From JBBTCX01 sp964494205 (GTDB lineage Bacteria; Planctomycetota; Phycisphaerae; UBA1845), in assembly GCA_964494205.1 (NCBI GenBank), contig CAZBRD010000002.1, forward strand, positions 124,001 to 188,000: a DNA stretch of 64,000 nt. Direction: 5' to 3'. A model generated the notes under the pieces. That model ran no database searches. It saw only the letters and a list, made by a program, of their open reading frames with translations, and had not been told where the DNA came from. The position numbers and the translations under genes are program-made. Positions 55,446 through 64,000 of the stretch are shown piece by piece. Position 1 is the first letter of the stretch. The number at the start of each line of letters is the position of its first letter.

Positions 55446-56243
55446 ATGCCTCTTGGAATCGTCGCGACATCTTCGCAATACGCCATCCGCTCCATCCACC
55501 AGGGCGAGCGGTCGCTATTTCAAACCACCCAGCGACTCGCGACTGGTAGGAAGATCAACACCGGCAAGGATGATCCCGCCGCGTTGATTTCGTCTGAGCA
55601 GTTGGCCGCAGAGATCGCCGCGCTCGAAGCTGAAACGAAAGCCAACGACCGCAACCAAGCCTACGCCAACATCGCTGACGGCCACCTCGCGGGTCTTGGC
55701 GATCTGCTCAATGATCTCAATGGGCTGATCGTCAGCAGCGCGAACACCGCTGGCCTCACAGATGCTGAGGTTCAAGCGAACCAGCAGCAGATCGACAGCA
55801 TCGTCAGCAGCGTACACCGCTTCCTCGGCGACTCGATCAATTCACTCGACGGTTTGAATCTTCCCAATGACGGGAACGCGACATTGCGTGATGCGCTCAC
55901 AGCCGCAGCGGGCGAACTTTCTTCGCTGGTCTCCGGCGGCGCGAACAGCCTGGCCAGCGGTCATCTCGAAGACGCACAGAGCGCAGTCGCCAATGCACTG
56001 TCAGCGGTTGTGAACGCTCGCGGCACGATCGGTTCGTATCAGAAGAATACGCTGGAAACCCACGGCAATTCGCTCGAGTCCTCGCGCATAGCGTTGATCG
56101 ACTCGCACAGCCGCCTCGTCGACACCGACTACGCGGAAGAATCGACAAAGCTCGTTCAACAACAGACTTTGCTGGCCGCCAAGTATAAAGTGCTCAAGAT
56201 CACAAACGACAGCGCGGGCCTGATTCTTGATCTCTTCTCCTAA
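55446..56243 (+). CDS. Flagellin (FliC/FlaA-like)
   Basis: 265 residues, short for a flagellin. The N-terminal domain (SSQYAIRSIHQGERSLFQTT then QRLATGRKINTGKDDPAALI) and C-terminal domain (NTLETHGNSLESSRIALIDS then TDYAEESTKLVQQQTLLAAK) are the polymerising coiled-coil ends, while the variable middle domain is only about 50 residues. It is driven by a near-consensus sigma-28 promoter, so it should be expressed late in flagellar assembly. No other flagellar gene lies within the window, so it is an isolated filament gene. It could also be a minor filament or cap-related protein. Confidence 0.88.
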   Translation: MPLGIVATSSQYAIRSIHQGERSLFQTTQRLATGRKINTGKDDPAALISSEQLAAEIAALEAETKANDRNQAYANIADGHLAGLGDLLNDLNGLIVSSANTAGLTDAEVQANQQQIDSIVSSVHRFLGDSINSLDGLNLPNDGNATLRDALTAAAGELSSLVSGGANSLASGHLEDAQSAVANALSAVVNARGTIGSYQKNTLETHGNSLESSRIALIDSHSRLVDTDYAEESTKLVQQQTLLAAKYKVLKITNDSAGLILDLFS

Positions 56244-56264
56244 CCGCACGATCACTCGTCATGA

Positions 56265-58025
56265 CTAAGAATTGACGACACTCAGCAGCCGCGCACTCGC
56301 AATGAGTTGTGCTAGCGTCGCAATGTCCGGTGCAATCTCGCGGTCCTGACCGGTCAGCGCCGGAACCGCCGGTGATGTTACATCACCTTTCCTGATCAAC
56401 GCGTGCACAGCCTTCGCGACATGACTCAACGCTTTCTCCGGCGCTTCTTTCAATTCTGCAAGTCGCAAATCAAGCGCCTGAATCGCTGCAAGAAGTTCGA
56501 TGGCCAACACGTTGCGAGCATTGTCTACCACTCGACGAGCATGTCGCGCCGCGATCGTCGACATCGCGACATGGTCCTCGACATTGGCCGAGGTGGGAAT
56601 CGAATCAACACTGGCGGGATGAGCGAGCGTCTTGTTCTCCGACACTAATGCGGCAGCTGTGTATTGGGCGATCATCAGCCCCGAGTTCATTCCCGCCGTT
56701 GCAGGGTCGGGCCACAAATTGGCGGGCAGTCCTCGGTTGTGATGTTCGTCGAGCAACGCCTGCACCCGTCGTTCACTGATGTTCGCCAACTCAGCCACTG
56801 CAATCTTTAAATAATCGCAAACCAAACCGACTGGCTCGCCGTGAAAGTTCCCCGCCGCATAGAAATCCCAGATACAACCGGCGTAGTCATCACAAGGCGG
56901 CCCATCACTAACACCATCAAAGATGAGTGGATTGTCGGTGACTCCGTTGATCTCCTGCTCGATCGTCTGCCACGCATGGTCAATGGCTCGCAGGGCAGCT
57001 CCATGAACGGCCGGTGCACACCGCACAGAGTATGCGTCCTGCACATCATTCGAGCGATTGGCGAGCGTCGAGCCAGTTATGTGGGTCAGAATCTGATTCG
57101 CAGCCTCAGCCTGATGCGAATGTCGGCGTGCTTTGTGAACTTTTGGATCAAGAGCACGAGTGGCTCCGCAAAGCGCTTGTAACGTAAGCGAGACATTAAG
57201 ATTGGCTGTGCCGTACAAGACACTCGCATCATGAACCGCGAGTGCCGCGTAGCCTGTCGCTGCCGATGTACCGTTGGTCAGCGCGATGCCTTCCTTCGGC
57301 GCCAGAGTCTTGAAGACGCGCGAATCGAGACCCTTCTGTCTCAGTGCATCGATGGTGGGGCAGGGTTTGCCATCGATCAAGACTTTGCCTTCGCCGATGA
57401 GCACCAGCGACAAGTGCGACAGCGGGCAAAGGTCACCCGATGAACCGACTGAGCCTTGTTGCGGAACGTGCGGATGCACTTGTTCGTTGAGCAGATCAAG
57501 CAATAGGTTGATGACGTCGGGCCGAATTCCCGAATGTCCTTCGATGAATGTCCGCAGTCGAATCAGCATCATCGCGCGAACGACTTCAACAGGCATCGGT
57601 GGACCCACGCCCGTGGCGTGGCTGCGAAGTATGTTGATCTGCATCTGCGAAGCAGCTTCGATCGAATCGAGTGATCTCGATTTGAAAGTTCCAAATCCGG
57701 TCGTTACGCCGTAGATAAGCGCACGCTGGGCGAGATTGTCCTGATCGAGTCCCTTTAGATTGGGTCGTGTCGCGAGCGCGAGCTTCGCGAGTTGATCTCG
57801 CGACTTGTTCATCGTTTCATCGACCGCGCGACGAACGTAATCGGCGCTTTTTTGGCAGCGAGATTTCCAATCGCCACCGAGCAGGACTTTCGAATAGATG
57901 CTCTTACCGTCACCGCGTGCAACCGCCACAAGCTGCTGAATCGTCATATCGCCGCCGGGCGAAATCGTGACCAGTGACGACGAATCAGCAAAACAGCCTT
58001 TGTGGGGAAAACTTGGCAGTGTCAT
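56265..58025 (-). CDS. hutH: Histidine ammonia-lyase (MIO enzyme, S-S-G active site)
   Basis: 586 residues, longer than the usual ~510. It forms urocanate and ammonia from histidine through the MIO group. The MIO tripeptide is S195-S196-G197 in GSVGSSGDLCPLSH rather than the common Ala-Ser-Gly. YGVTTGFGTFKS and ENKTLAHPASVDSIPTSANV are conserved segments. The substrate-selectivity pair, read from my alignment with known HALs, is S135-H136 (NILRSHATGVG), which favours histidine over tyrosine or phenylalanine. It is convergent with flagellin; no other hut gene is near. Alternative: a related aromatic lyase or aminomutase. Confidence 0.87.
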   Translation of the reverse strand: MTLPSFPHKGCFADSSSLVTISPGGDMTIQQLVAVARGDGKSIYSKVLLGGDWKSRCQKSADYVRRAVDETMNKSRDQLAKLALATRPNLKGLDQDNLAQRALIYGVTTGFGTFKSRSLDSIEAASQMQINILRSHATGVGPPMPVEVVRAMMLIRLRTFIEGHSGIRPDVINLLLDLLNEQVHPHVPQQGSVGSSGDLCPLSHLSLVLIGEGKVLIDGKPCPTIDALRQKGLDSRVFKTLAPKEGIALTNGTSAATGYAALAVHDASVLYGTANLNVSLTLQALCGATRALDPKVHKARRHSHQAEAANQILTHITGSTLANRSNDVQDAYSVRCAPAVHGAALRAIDHAWQTIEQEINGVTDNPLIFDGVSDGPPCDDYAGCIWDFYAAGNFHGEPVGLVCDYLKIAVAELANISERRVQALLDEHHNRGLPANLWPDPATAGMNSGLMIAQYTAAALVSENKTLAHPASVDSIPTSANVEDHVAMSTIAARHARRVVDNARNVLAIELLAAIQALDLRLAELKEAPEKALSHVAKAVHALIRKGDVTSPAVPALTGQDREIAPDIATLAQLIASARLLSVVNS

Positions 58026-58109
58026 GCGATTGGCACCACGAATGCAGAGCAGCGGAAATAGCCGTTGCTTATAGGGGATCGTTCGGCTGCGACAGTCATT
58101 GCATTCACC

Positions 58110-59603
58110 TCAGCCGATGGTGTACCGCGCAAGAACTTTCTTAACCGCATCAATCATTTGCGATCGCGGGGCAGTGAACTGGGCGGGTTGCTCCTTCAGC
58201 CAACGTTCGCGATCGGTGCCCATGTTCTTGGAGACCGCTTCGCCAAGGCGGAGGTCCTTGATGGAAACCTGATCGGTTTTCATTTCATCCTCGCCCATCA
58301 CGACAGCCACAATACGTCCGGTCGCGCTCGCATATTTGAACTGTTTGCCGATGCCTTGGGTGCCGACATACAACTCCGTGTTGAGACCAGCCGCACGAAG
58401 TTCGCGGGCAACCGACTGGTATTCACGCGTCAGATTCTTGTCGAGTCGCGTAACGATGACCTGTGCTGTCGTGGTTTCAACGTCGATCTTGCCCAACGTG
58501 CGAAGTGCTGACAGCAATCGATCAACGCCAATGGACGCACCGGTGGCTGGAACTTTTTGTCCGGTAAAGCGCTCGACTAGATCGTCGTATCGACCACCAC
58601 CGAACACGCTTCCGAATTGCCGCGTGATGCCGTCTTCATCGACGATTGGAAACGTGAGAACACCCTCAAAAACGGGACCGGTGTAATAGGCGAGGCCGCG
58701 CACAACCGTCGGGTCGAAAATGACACGATCGTCTCCGTACATGCCGCCTTTGAGTGCTTCATCGATCTCGCGAAGTTCTGTTACACCCTCGCGGCCAATT
58801 TCCGAATCGGAAACGAGTCGCTCAAGCTCCAGACAAGCGGCGGAGCGGGACTTTGAATCTATTTTCAGATAGCCGATGACAACTTCGATTTGCGAAGGTC
58901 GCAGCCCGACACCCTTGGTGAAATCGCCGGATTCATCGCGCCGACCGGAACCAAGAAGCTGGGTCACACCCTCGATGCCCACGCGATCAAGCTTATCGAT
59001 CGCCCGGAGAATATTCATCGAGGCATGTTGCCCCAGCGGTTCGCCCTTGGTAACGATTTCGAGCACGCCGTTGAGAACTTTGCGATTGTTGACGCGGATG
59101 ATGTAGTCACCAACCCGAACGCCCAGGGCTTCGAGCGTGTCGCACATGATCATGCAGCATTCGGCGTCAGCCAACATGCTGGCTGTGCCAACGGAGTCGA
59201 AGTCGAATTGGTAGAATTCGCGGAACCGGCCGGGACCGGGCTTCTCACATCGGTAGACGGGTCCGACCTGGTAGCGTCGAAACGGCGACGCGAGTTCGGG
59301 GTTCATGGCCACGAAACGAGAAAGGGGGGCGGTCAGATCATAGCGAAGGGCCACCCATTCCTGATCCTCGTCCCGAAACGCAAAAATGCCGCCGTCGGGT
59401 TGATCTGCTTCCGGCAGGAACTTGCCGAGCACGTCAACGTATTCCAGCGCGGGCGTTTCCAGCGGCGTGAAGCCGTATCGTTCATAAACCTCGCGAATCC
59501 GCGCGATCATCCAATCGCGGGCGCGAACTTCTCCTGCGGTGATGTCGCGAAAGCCCTTTAGGCGTCGCGGCGTGGTGCGTTGCGGTTTTTCTGATTGCGT
59601 CAC
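58110..59603 (-). CDS. hisS: Histidyl-tRNA synthetase
   Basis: 497 residues. Class II motifs: RYGFTPLETPALEYVDVLGK (motif 1), YRCEKPGPGRFREFYQFDFD (motif 2) and ASIGVDRLLSALRTLGK (motif 3 region). The histidine-specific strand is VVRGLAYYTGPVFEGVL. The C-terminal anticodon domain begins near TTAQVIVTRLDKNLTREY. It attaches histidine to tRNA-His. It lies 84 bases upstream of hutH on the same strand, so histidine activation and breakdown genes are neighbours, and it diverges from the next GT-C gene. Confidence 0.96.
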   Translation of the reverse strand: MTQSEKPQRTTPRRLKGFRDITAGEVRARDWMIARIREVYERYGFTPLETPALEYVDVLGKFLPEADQPDGGIFAFRDEDQEWVALRYDLTAPLSRFVAMNPELASPFRRYQVGPVYRCEKPGPGRFREFYQFDFDSVGTASMLADAECCMIMCDTLEALGVRVGDYIIRVNNRKVLNGVLEIVTKGEPLGQHASMNILRAIDKLDRVGIEGVTQLLGSGRRDESGDFTKGVGLRPSQIEVVIGYLKIDSKSRSAACLELERLVSDSEIGREGVTELREIDEALKGGMYGDDRVIFDPTVVRGLAYYTGPVFEGVLTFPIVDEDGITRQFGSVFGGGRYDDLVERFTGQKVPATGASIGVDRLLSALRTLGKIDVETTTAQVIVTRLDKNLTREYQSVARELRAAGLNTELYVGTQGIGKQFKYASATGRIVAVVMGEDEMKTDQVSIKDLRLGEAVSKNMGTDRERWLKEQPAQFTAPRSQMIDAVKKVLARYTIG

Positions 59604-59723
59604 GATTGATTCCTCAGATTTCAGTCGGGAGTCTAGATACGAAGAGACAAACGTTCAAGGAGTCGAACTTTCGAGGCAGTCAATACGATTCGCGACGATC
59701 GGTTGCGCGGTTACGATAGGACT

Positions 59724-61496
59724 ATGTCCAAATGGGTTCGAGCATGGTGGCCCTGCCTTGTCGTCTGGTTCATCGTGGCAGCGATCTACCTCATCGGTGC
59801 CGTTCGACAACGTAACACATTGAACCTCAGCGCAACCGCGGGCGGGCAATATCCCTATCTCGTCTATGGGCAAGGCATGGCTAAGGAAGGATGGTGGGGC
59901 CACTTCGGCGATCGCAACCGCATGCCGGTGTACCCCGCGCTGTTGTCTCTCGTGCATAACGAGAATTGGGACGATTTTGTTGCGAGATCGTCTTACTTTG
60001 CCATCGGTTCGTCGCTTGCAGCTCTGGTGCTGATTGGTGTGGGTGCGTATGCGGCGCTCCCGAAACTGCACGCGACGGTGTTCACGACGATCGTAGCGGT
60101 TGCCATCTTCTCGAAGTACGCGTCATTCGTGCAGGCGGAACTGCTGTACTACGCCTTGTTTTTCATTTCGTGGTTGTTGTTGTGCAGACTCTTGAAACAG
60201 CCGGATGTGCGAACGGCGGCGATGGCCGGCGCGGCGCTTGGGGTTTGCTTTCTGGCCAAGGCGTCGGCGCTTCCTCTGATCGTGGCGTTTGCATTGGTTT
60301 TGATTGTTCAAACGACTCTCAATGCGGTTATTGCACAGAATAGGATTGAGCGCGAGGGTTCGCGACGAATTGCTTCGTTGGCAATTGTTCTGTTGACCTT
60401 TTTCGTGATTTGCAGTCCTTATCTCAAAACAAACTACGACCGATTCGGCAAGCTGTTTTACAATGTGAACTCGACGTTCTTCATGTGGTGTGACAGTTGG
60501 GGAGAAGCGGAGGCGTTTGCGAACAAGTACAAGATTGAGAAGCGATATCCGGAAGCTCCCATAGGTGAGATTCCCAGTGCAATCCGATACTTGCGAGCTC
60601 ATTCAGGAGAGCAAATTATCAAGCGATTCAGCTACGGTGTGGAGACGATCGCCAAGCTATTTTGGCAAGAGCGGAGCGCGCTGTACTTGGCCCTACTTGG
60701 TGCGATTTGCGTCATCATGTGCGTCATTCATCGATCGAAACTCAGGGATTTGTTGGCTGGGCAGTGGTGGGTGATTGCTTTCACGTCATTTGTAATCCTC
60801 GGCTATCTGTTGCTCTACGTCTGGTACGCACAGGTAGCCTACGGTGAACGGTTCGTTCTTTCTCTTATGTTGCCGTGTCAATTCGGCGCGTTCTGGATTC
60901 TTGGGAAAACTGAATCGATGCTGAGCGTACGGTCGTCGCACGACGGTAAAGTTCGGATAGGATCGATACTTCTTGCAATTGTGCTTGCACTCGCCGTTGT
61001 CGATGGCGTTGTCCGTGCATCAACATGCCCCAAACCTGAACCTACGTTCACCGTGTTTTATTTCAACGAGTCGCGTGCGCGCGAGCTGGCGGGCCATGTG
61101 CGTGAGGCCGCGAAAGGATATGCCGGTGTTCTGCAGCTTGATCCGACTTTCGCATCCGCTCATCAGAGTCTGGGCATGATCGCGCTTCGTGCGGGTGACG
61201 TCGAAACAGCCGTCCAGAGATTGTCTCTATCTGCGGAACTGCTGCCCAACTCTGCGGATGCTCGAAATAGTTTGGGTTCGGCGTTGTTGCATGCGGGGAA
61301 GATTCAGGACGCAATTCAGCAATTCGAAGCAGCCGTTGCGATCGATCCGAAGATGGCTGTCGCGTGGTACAACCTCGGCGGCAGCTACTGGACGATCGGC
61401 GACGCGGATAATGCGCAACGGGTGTTGAGCGTCCTCAAAACTCTCGATGCTCGATTCGCTGGTCAACTTGAGGAACTGCTGAACAGAGCCAAGTGA
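59724..61496 (+). CDS. GT-C-like membrane protein with C-terminal TPRs
   Basis: About 590 residues from the ATG at 59724. Around ten membrane helices follow the N-terminal WWPCLVVWFIVAAIYLIGAV. The segment NRMPVYPALLSLV is shared with the GT39-like protein at 33882, so they are likely paralogues. The soluble C-terminus has three to four TPR units (AGVLQLDPTFASAHQSLGMI, SAELLPNSADARNSLGSALL, AVAIDPKMAVAWYNLGGSYW). The first-loop acidic residues differ from the classical DE pair, so enzyme activity is less certain. It converges on the next gene after 7 bases. Confidence 0.75.
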   Translation: MSKWVRAWWPCLVVWFIVAAIYLIGAVRQRNTLNLSATAGGQYPYLVYGQGMAKEGWWGHFGDRNRMPVYPALLSLVHNENWDDFVARSSYFAIGSSLAALVLIGVGAYAALPKLHATVFTTIVAVAIFSKYASFVQAELLYYALFFISWLLLCRLLKQPDVRTAAMAGAALGVCFLAKASALPLIVAFALVLIVQTTLNAVIAQNRIEREGSRRIASLAIVLLTFFVICSPYLKTNYDRFGKLFYNVNSTFFMWCDSWGEAEAFANKYKIEKRYPEAPIGEIPSAIRYLRAHSGEQIIKRFSYGVETIAKLFWQERSALYLALLGAICVIMCVIHRSKLRDLLAGQWWVIAFTSFVILGYLLLYVWYAQVAYGERFVLSLMLPCQFGAFWILGKTESMLSVRSSHDGKVRIGSILLAIVLALAVVDGVVRASTCPKPEPTFTVFYFNESRARELAGHVREAAKGYAGVLQLDPTFASAHQSLGMIALRAGDVETAVQRLSLSAELLPNSADARNSLGSALLHAGKIQDAIQQFEAAVAIDPKMAVAWYNLGGSYWTIGDADNAQRVLSVLKTLDARFAGQLEELLNRAK

Positions 61497-61503
61497 CGCG
61501 ATT

Positions 61504-62271
61504 CTACGCCTTGGGTTTGGAAGCCGCTTTGGCGAGCAGCATCATCTGCGATGCAACGCCAAACGTCAGCAACCCCGTCGATAGTACGAGCCGAATGAAC
61601 CACAGAATCCGTGAATAGCCTGCCCTTAAACCGCGATCCACGGAAGGCAGAGTGTCTTTCTTGATGGTGCCATTGGTTGTCACCCATTTGAAGTAGCCGA
61701 CGATGCCACCGGGCGAGTAATCCTTCGCGAGCATCGAACGCACTTCATTCGCCACATCAGCTTGATACTGATCCGACGTTCGCTCGCCGATGTTTTTCGT
61801 CTTAACCAGCGCCTGACTGGCCATGTCCGAAGGAAAATCGATGGCTTCTTTCGCTAGTGAAATCCCCATGCACCACCCAATAATGATAGCGGTGGCCATG
61901 ATAACCATTGGACGTGGGTAAGGCCTGAACTTCTGGCCGACACGAAACCCGGTTGCACCGATGACGAGACCAAACAAGGCAAAGAAAAATAGTCCGAGGA
62001 AAAACGGAAGTGCCGCGCCGAAGGATAGCAATATGCTGAGCGGGATTGCGACAACGGCTGTGACAAAGGTTGAAAGCCAAAGACGCGAAGTTGGGCCAAA
62101 AGCATTTGGCCGGTTCGGTGAACCTATGTTGGAGTCTACACCGTGTGACGTGGGGCCGTTTGTCGAGTGATTGACTTCGTGCGAGAAGGCGTGCTGCGGT
62201 CGAGTTTCCATCGACTGAGAATGAGCAGTACTTGTGGAAGTTGCGTGTGACAATGACGATTCCTTTCGCAC
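61504..62271 (-). CDS. Membrane protein of unknown function
   Basis: 255 residues. About 60 N-terminal residues are Ser/Thr/His-rich and probably cytoplasmic. Three membrane segments follow (LWLSTFVTAVVAIPLSILLS, PFFLGLFFFALFGLVIGATG, MVIMATAIIIGWCMGISLA), then a soluble loop and a fourth near the end (LVLSTGLLTFGVASQMMLL). I do not recognise the family. It lies between the convergent GT-C gene and hemL, 76 bases after the hemL stop on the same strand. Confidence 0.65.
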   Translation of the reverse strand: MRKESSLSHATSTSTAHSQSMETRPQHAFSHEVNHSTNGPTSHGVDSNIGSPNRPNAFGPTSRLWLSTFVTAVVAIPLSILLSFGAALPFFLGLFFFALFGLVIGATGFRVGQKFRPYPRPMVIMATAIIIGWCMGISLAKEAIDFPSDMASQALVKTKNIGERTSDQYQADVANEVRSMLAKDYSPGGIVGYFKWVTTNGTIKKDTLPSVDRGLRAGYSRILWFIRLVLSTGLLTFGVASQMMLLAKAASKPKA

Positions 62272-62347
62272 GTTACAGTTCCGTCACGACAAAGTGAGTC
62301 TATCGCAAGTTCATGGACCCACCAAGTGAGGCGATTGGACTAATTGG

Positions 62348-63640
62348 TTATTTGTGTTGATCGCGAATTTCAAGAAGCGAATCGCGAACAGCGTTCAATG
62401 TCTCGCCAATGGCTTGCCCCTCATGCGCTAGCGAGACAAACCACGCTTCGTATCCACTGGGCGGAAGATGCACGCCGCGATTGAGCATTGCGTGAAAGAA
62501 CCGTGCGAATACGCAATGATCCGCGGCCTTTGCGTCGACCAAATTTCGCACAGCACGATCAGCAAAAAATAATGTCAACATCGAGCCCGCGCGTTGCACA
62601 CGGACGGGCAAGCCGATCTGGTCGGTTAAAGTTGTAATCCCATCAGACAAATGGCGCGATGCGCTTTCGAGTTGGTCATGCGCGTTTGCGTCCAACAATT
62701 TCAATGTCGCCAGACCGGCTGCCATCGTCACCGGGTTGCCTGACATCGTGCCCGCTTGGTAGACGGGACCGCTAGGGGCGATCATTTCCATCAAGTCCGC
62801 CCGGCCGCCATACGCTCCGACCGGCAGGCCGCCTCCGATGATTTTTCCAAGAGTCGTCAGGTCCGGTTTGATGTTGAACAATCCCTGTGCACCACCGGGT
62901 CCGACCCTGAAACCGGTCATCACCTCGTCGAGAATGAGCAGGGCATCGTAGCGAATGGTGATGTCGCGCAGTGCGTCAAGAAAGCCAGGCTCGGGAAGAA
63001 CAACGCCCATGTTGCCGACGATCGGTTCGACGATGATGGCAGCAATGGCATTACCATGCCGCGAAAACGTCGACTCAACTGCGCCGACATCATTGAACGG
63101 AATCGAAATCGTGTCCGATGCGGACGCCGGAGTTACGCCCGGTGAATCCGGCAAACCAAGCGTTGCAACGCCGGAACCCGCCTGCACCAGCATCGAATCC
63201 GCGTGGCCATGGTAGCAGCCGTCGAACTTCACGATTTTCGGTCGACCCGTTGCCGCACGGGCAAGTCGGATGGTGCTCATAACGGCCTCAGTTCCGGAGT
63301 TCACCATCCGGATTCGCTCGATCGATGGCATGCGCCGCGTGATTTCTGCGGCCAATTCGATTTCAAGCGAATTAGGTGTGCCGAAGTGGATGCCTTTTCT
63401 CATCGTCGCCGCGATGGATTCCGTAACGGCCGGGTATGCGTGCCCTGCGATCATCGCGCCCCAGGCGCCGATGTAGTCGATGTACTTGCGGCCCTCGACA
63501 TCGAAGAGGTGGCATCCCTCTGCGCGATCAATGAATCGCGGCGTTCCGCCCACTGCCCGAAACGCACGAACGGGGGAATTGACGCCACCAGGCATCAACG
63601 ATTGGGCATGATCAAAGAGTGTTGCGGAGTCCTGATTCAT
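62348..63640 (-). CDS. hemL: Glutamate-1-semialdehyde 2,1-aminomutase
   Basis: 430 residues, PLP fold I. It makes 5-aminolevulinate in the C5 haem pathway. SLMPGGVNSPVRAFRAVGG is the characteristic opening, RMVNSGTEAVMSTIRLARAA the phosphate-binding region, LILDEVMTGFRVG the cofactor Asp, and LGKIIGGGLPVGAYGG holds the catalytic lysine. AGTMSGNPVTMAAGLATL is also conserved. The length is normal. It precedes the unknown membrane-protein gene on the same strand. Haem supply would serve the multiheme cytochrome at the other end of the window. Confidence 0.97.
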   Translation of the reverse strand: MNQDSATLFDHAQSLMPGGVNSPVRAFRAVGGTPRFIDRAEGCHLFDVEGRKYIDYIGAWGAMIAGHAYPAVTESIAATMRKGIHFGTPNSLEIELAAEITRRMPSIERIRMVNSGTEAVMSTIRLARAATGRPKIVKFDGCYHGHADSMLVQAGSGVATLGLPDSPGVTPASASDTISIPFNDVGAVESTFSRHGNAIAAIIVEPIVGNMGVVLPEPGFLDALRDITIRYDALLILDEVMTGFRVGPGGAQGLFNIKPDLTTLGKIIGGGLPVGAYGGRADLMEMIAPSGPVYQAGTMSGNPVTMAAGLATLKLLDANAHDQLESASRHLSDGITTLTDQIGLPVRVQRAGSMLTLFFADRAVRNLVDAKAADHCVFARFFHAMLNRGVHLPPSGYEAWFVSLAHEGQAIGETLNAVRDSLLEIRDQHK

Positions 63641-63689
63641 CGTTCCGAGCCGGGCGAATTGGGCATGATATTCTCAATGACGAATGAAA

Positions 63690-64000
63690 TCAGGACGAAG
63701 CCATTTCAATGATCCGTTTGTAGCGTTCGACAAAGAATTTCGTCCACGCAATGCGGTCGTGCATGTTCGCTTTACGACCCTCAATGATGTTTGCCGGATC
63801 GTTCCATCGCTTTCCCGCGGCAATCAATTCTTCCTGTGTGAACGGCAGTTCGTGGAAAAGCTTCAGCATCGCCTCCTTCGTCGTTGGGTCGTTTTCGTGG
63901 ATAATCGTCCGCCACGCTGCGTGAAGCTCGTCGTGAACGTCGATGGCCATCGCGTGAAGTACAGTCGGGATGACGTCGCCGTAAGGGGGGACGCCGGGCG
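63690..64000 (-). CDS. C-terminal part of an unknown gene (cut by window edge)
   Basis: The frame stays open from the window end (GVPPYGDVIPTVLHA precedes the internal ATG at 63950) to the stop at 63690, so this is the tail of a longer gene. The visible ~102 residues are helical and charged (DELHAAWRTIIHENDPTTKE, FHELPFTQEELIAAGKRWND, RKANMHDRIAWTKFFVERYK). I recognise no family. It is upstream of hemL on the same strand, with 49 bases between. Confidence 0.6.
   Translation of the reverse strand, partial: PGVPPYGDVIPTVLHAMAIDVHDELHAAWRTIIHENDPTTKEAMLKLFHELPFTQEELIAAGKRWNDPANIIEGRKANMHDRIAWTKFFVERYKRIIEMASS

Noticed and set aside
58890..59561. A 223-residue plus-strand open frame
   Set aside because: It is antisense to hisS and has no domain.

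Overview
The window looks like a chromosome segment of a Planctomycetota bacterium (possibly Phycisphaerae-like). No database search was possible, so this placement is inferred from gene content. The supporting signs are a 23S rRNA gene that stands alone with its own promoter and terminator, a CRTAC1-type FG-GAP lipoprotein next to a multiheme cytochrome, a zinc-ribbon membrane protein of the 'CPEC...LQGLP...CPECGF' kind, abundant secreted beta-propeller and Cys-rich proteins, and short hairpin repeats scattered through intergenic DNA.

Layout. 1-4.7 kb: a membrane-anchored pentaheme cytochrome with TPRs (cut by the left edge) and its CRTAC1 partner. 4.7-7.6 kb: feoA-feoB plus a Cys-rich Feo accessory protein behind two Fur-box-like palindromes. 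7.7-10.5 kb: acpS, tRNA-Leu(CAG), a methyltransferase and endonuclease IV. 10.5-14.0 kb: the unlinked 23S rRNA unit (promoter, boxA, long processing stem, rRNA, terminator). 14.1-18.7 kb: an M48-like lipoprotein, then a GbsR-type regulator leading four membrane-protein genes. 18.8-30.2 kb: a metallopeptidase, an ABC-F ATPase with a WaaP-like kinase, and the minus-strand run PPIase-adk-ispA-dxs-nadK (isoprenoid precursors and nucleotides). 30.2-41.7 kb: one long minus-strand block encoding pyruvate dehydrogenase E1alpha-E1beta-E2-E3, then tilS, a GT-C glycosyltransferase and a giant AsmA-like protein.

41.9-49.5 kb is the accessory part. It holds a frameshifted PD-(D/E)XK-type gene, a BNR-propeller protein, a second small nuclease-like gene, a Cys-rich repeat protein, a MoaD-like protein, and an iron-type ABC permease and binding protein without an ATPase. 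49.6-64 kb: lysS, an FtsX-type permease, a secreted NHL propeller, a repeat-rich stretch with a DUF3309 mini-gene, an isolated flagellin behind a near-consensus sigma-28 promoter, histidine ammonia-lyase, hisS, a GT-C protein with TPRs, hemL, and a partial gene at the right edge.

The most unusual items are an 80-bp inverted-repeat element present twice (once inside the permease coding region), a dispersed hairpin repeat inside a lipoprotein signal peptide, the broken nuclease-like gene, the GbsR-led membrane operon with a palindrome on its promoter, and the fused b561-like/pentaheme/TPR cytochrome.
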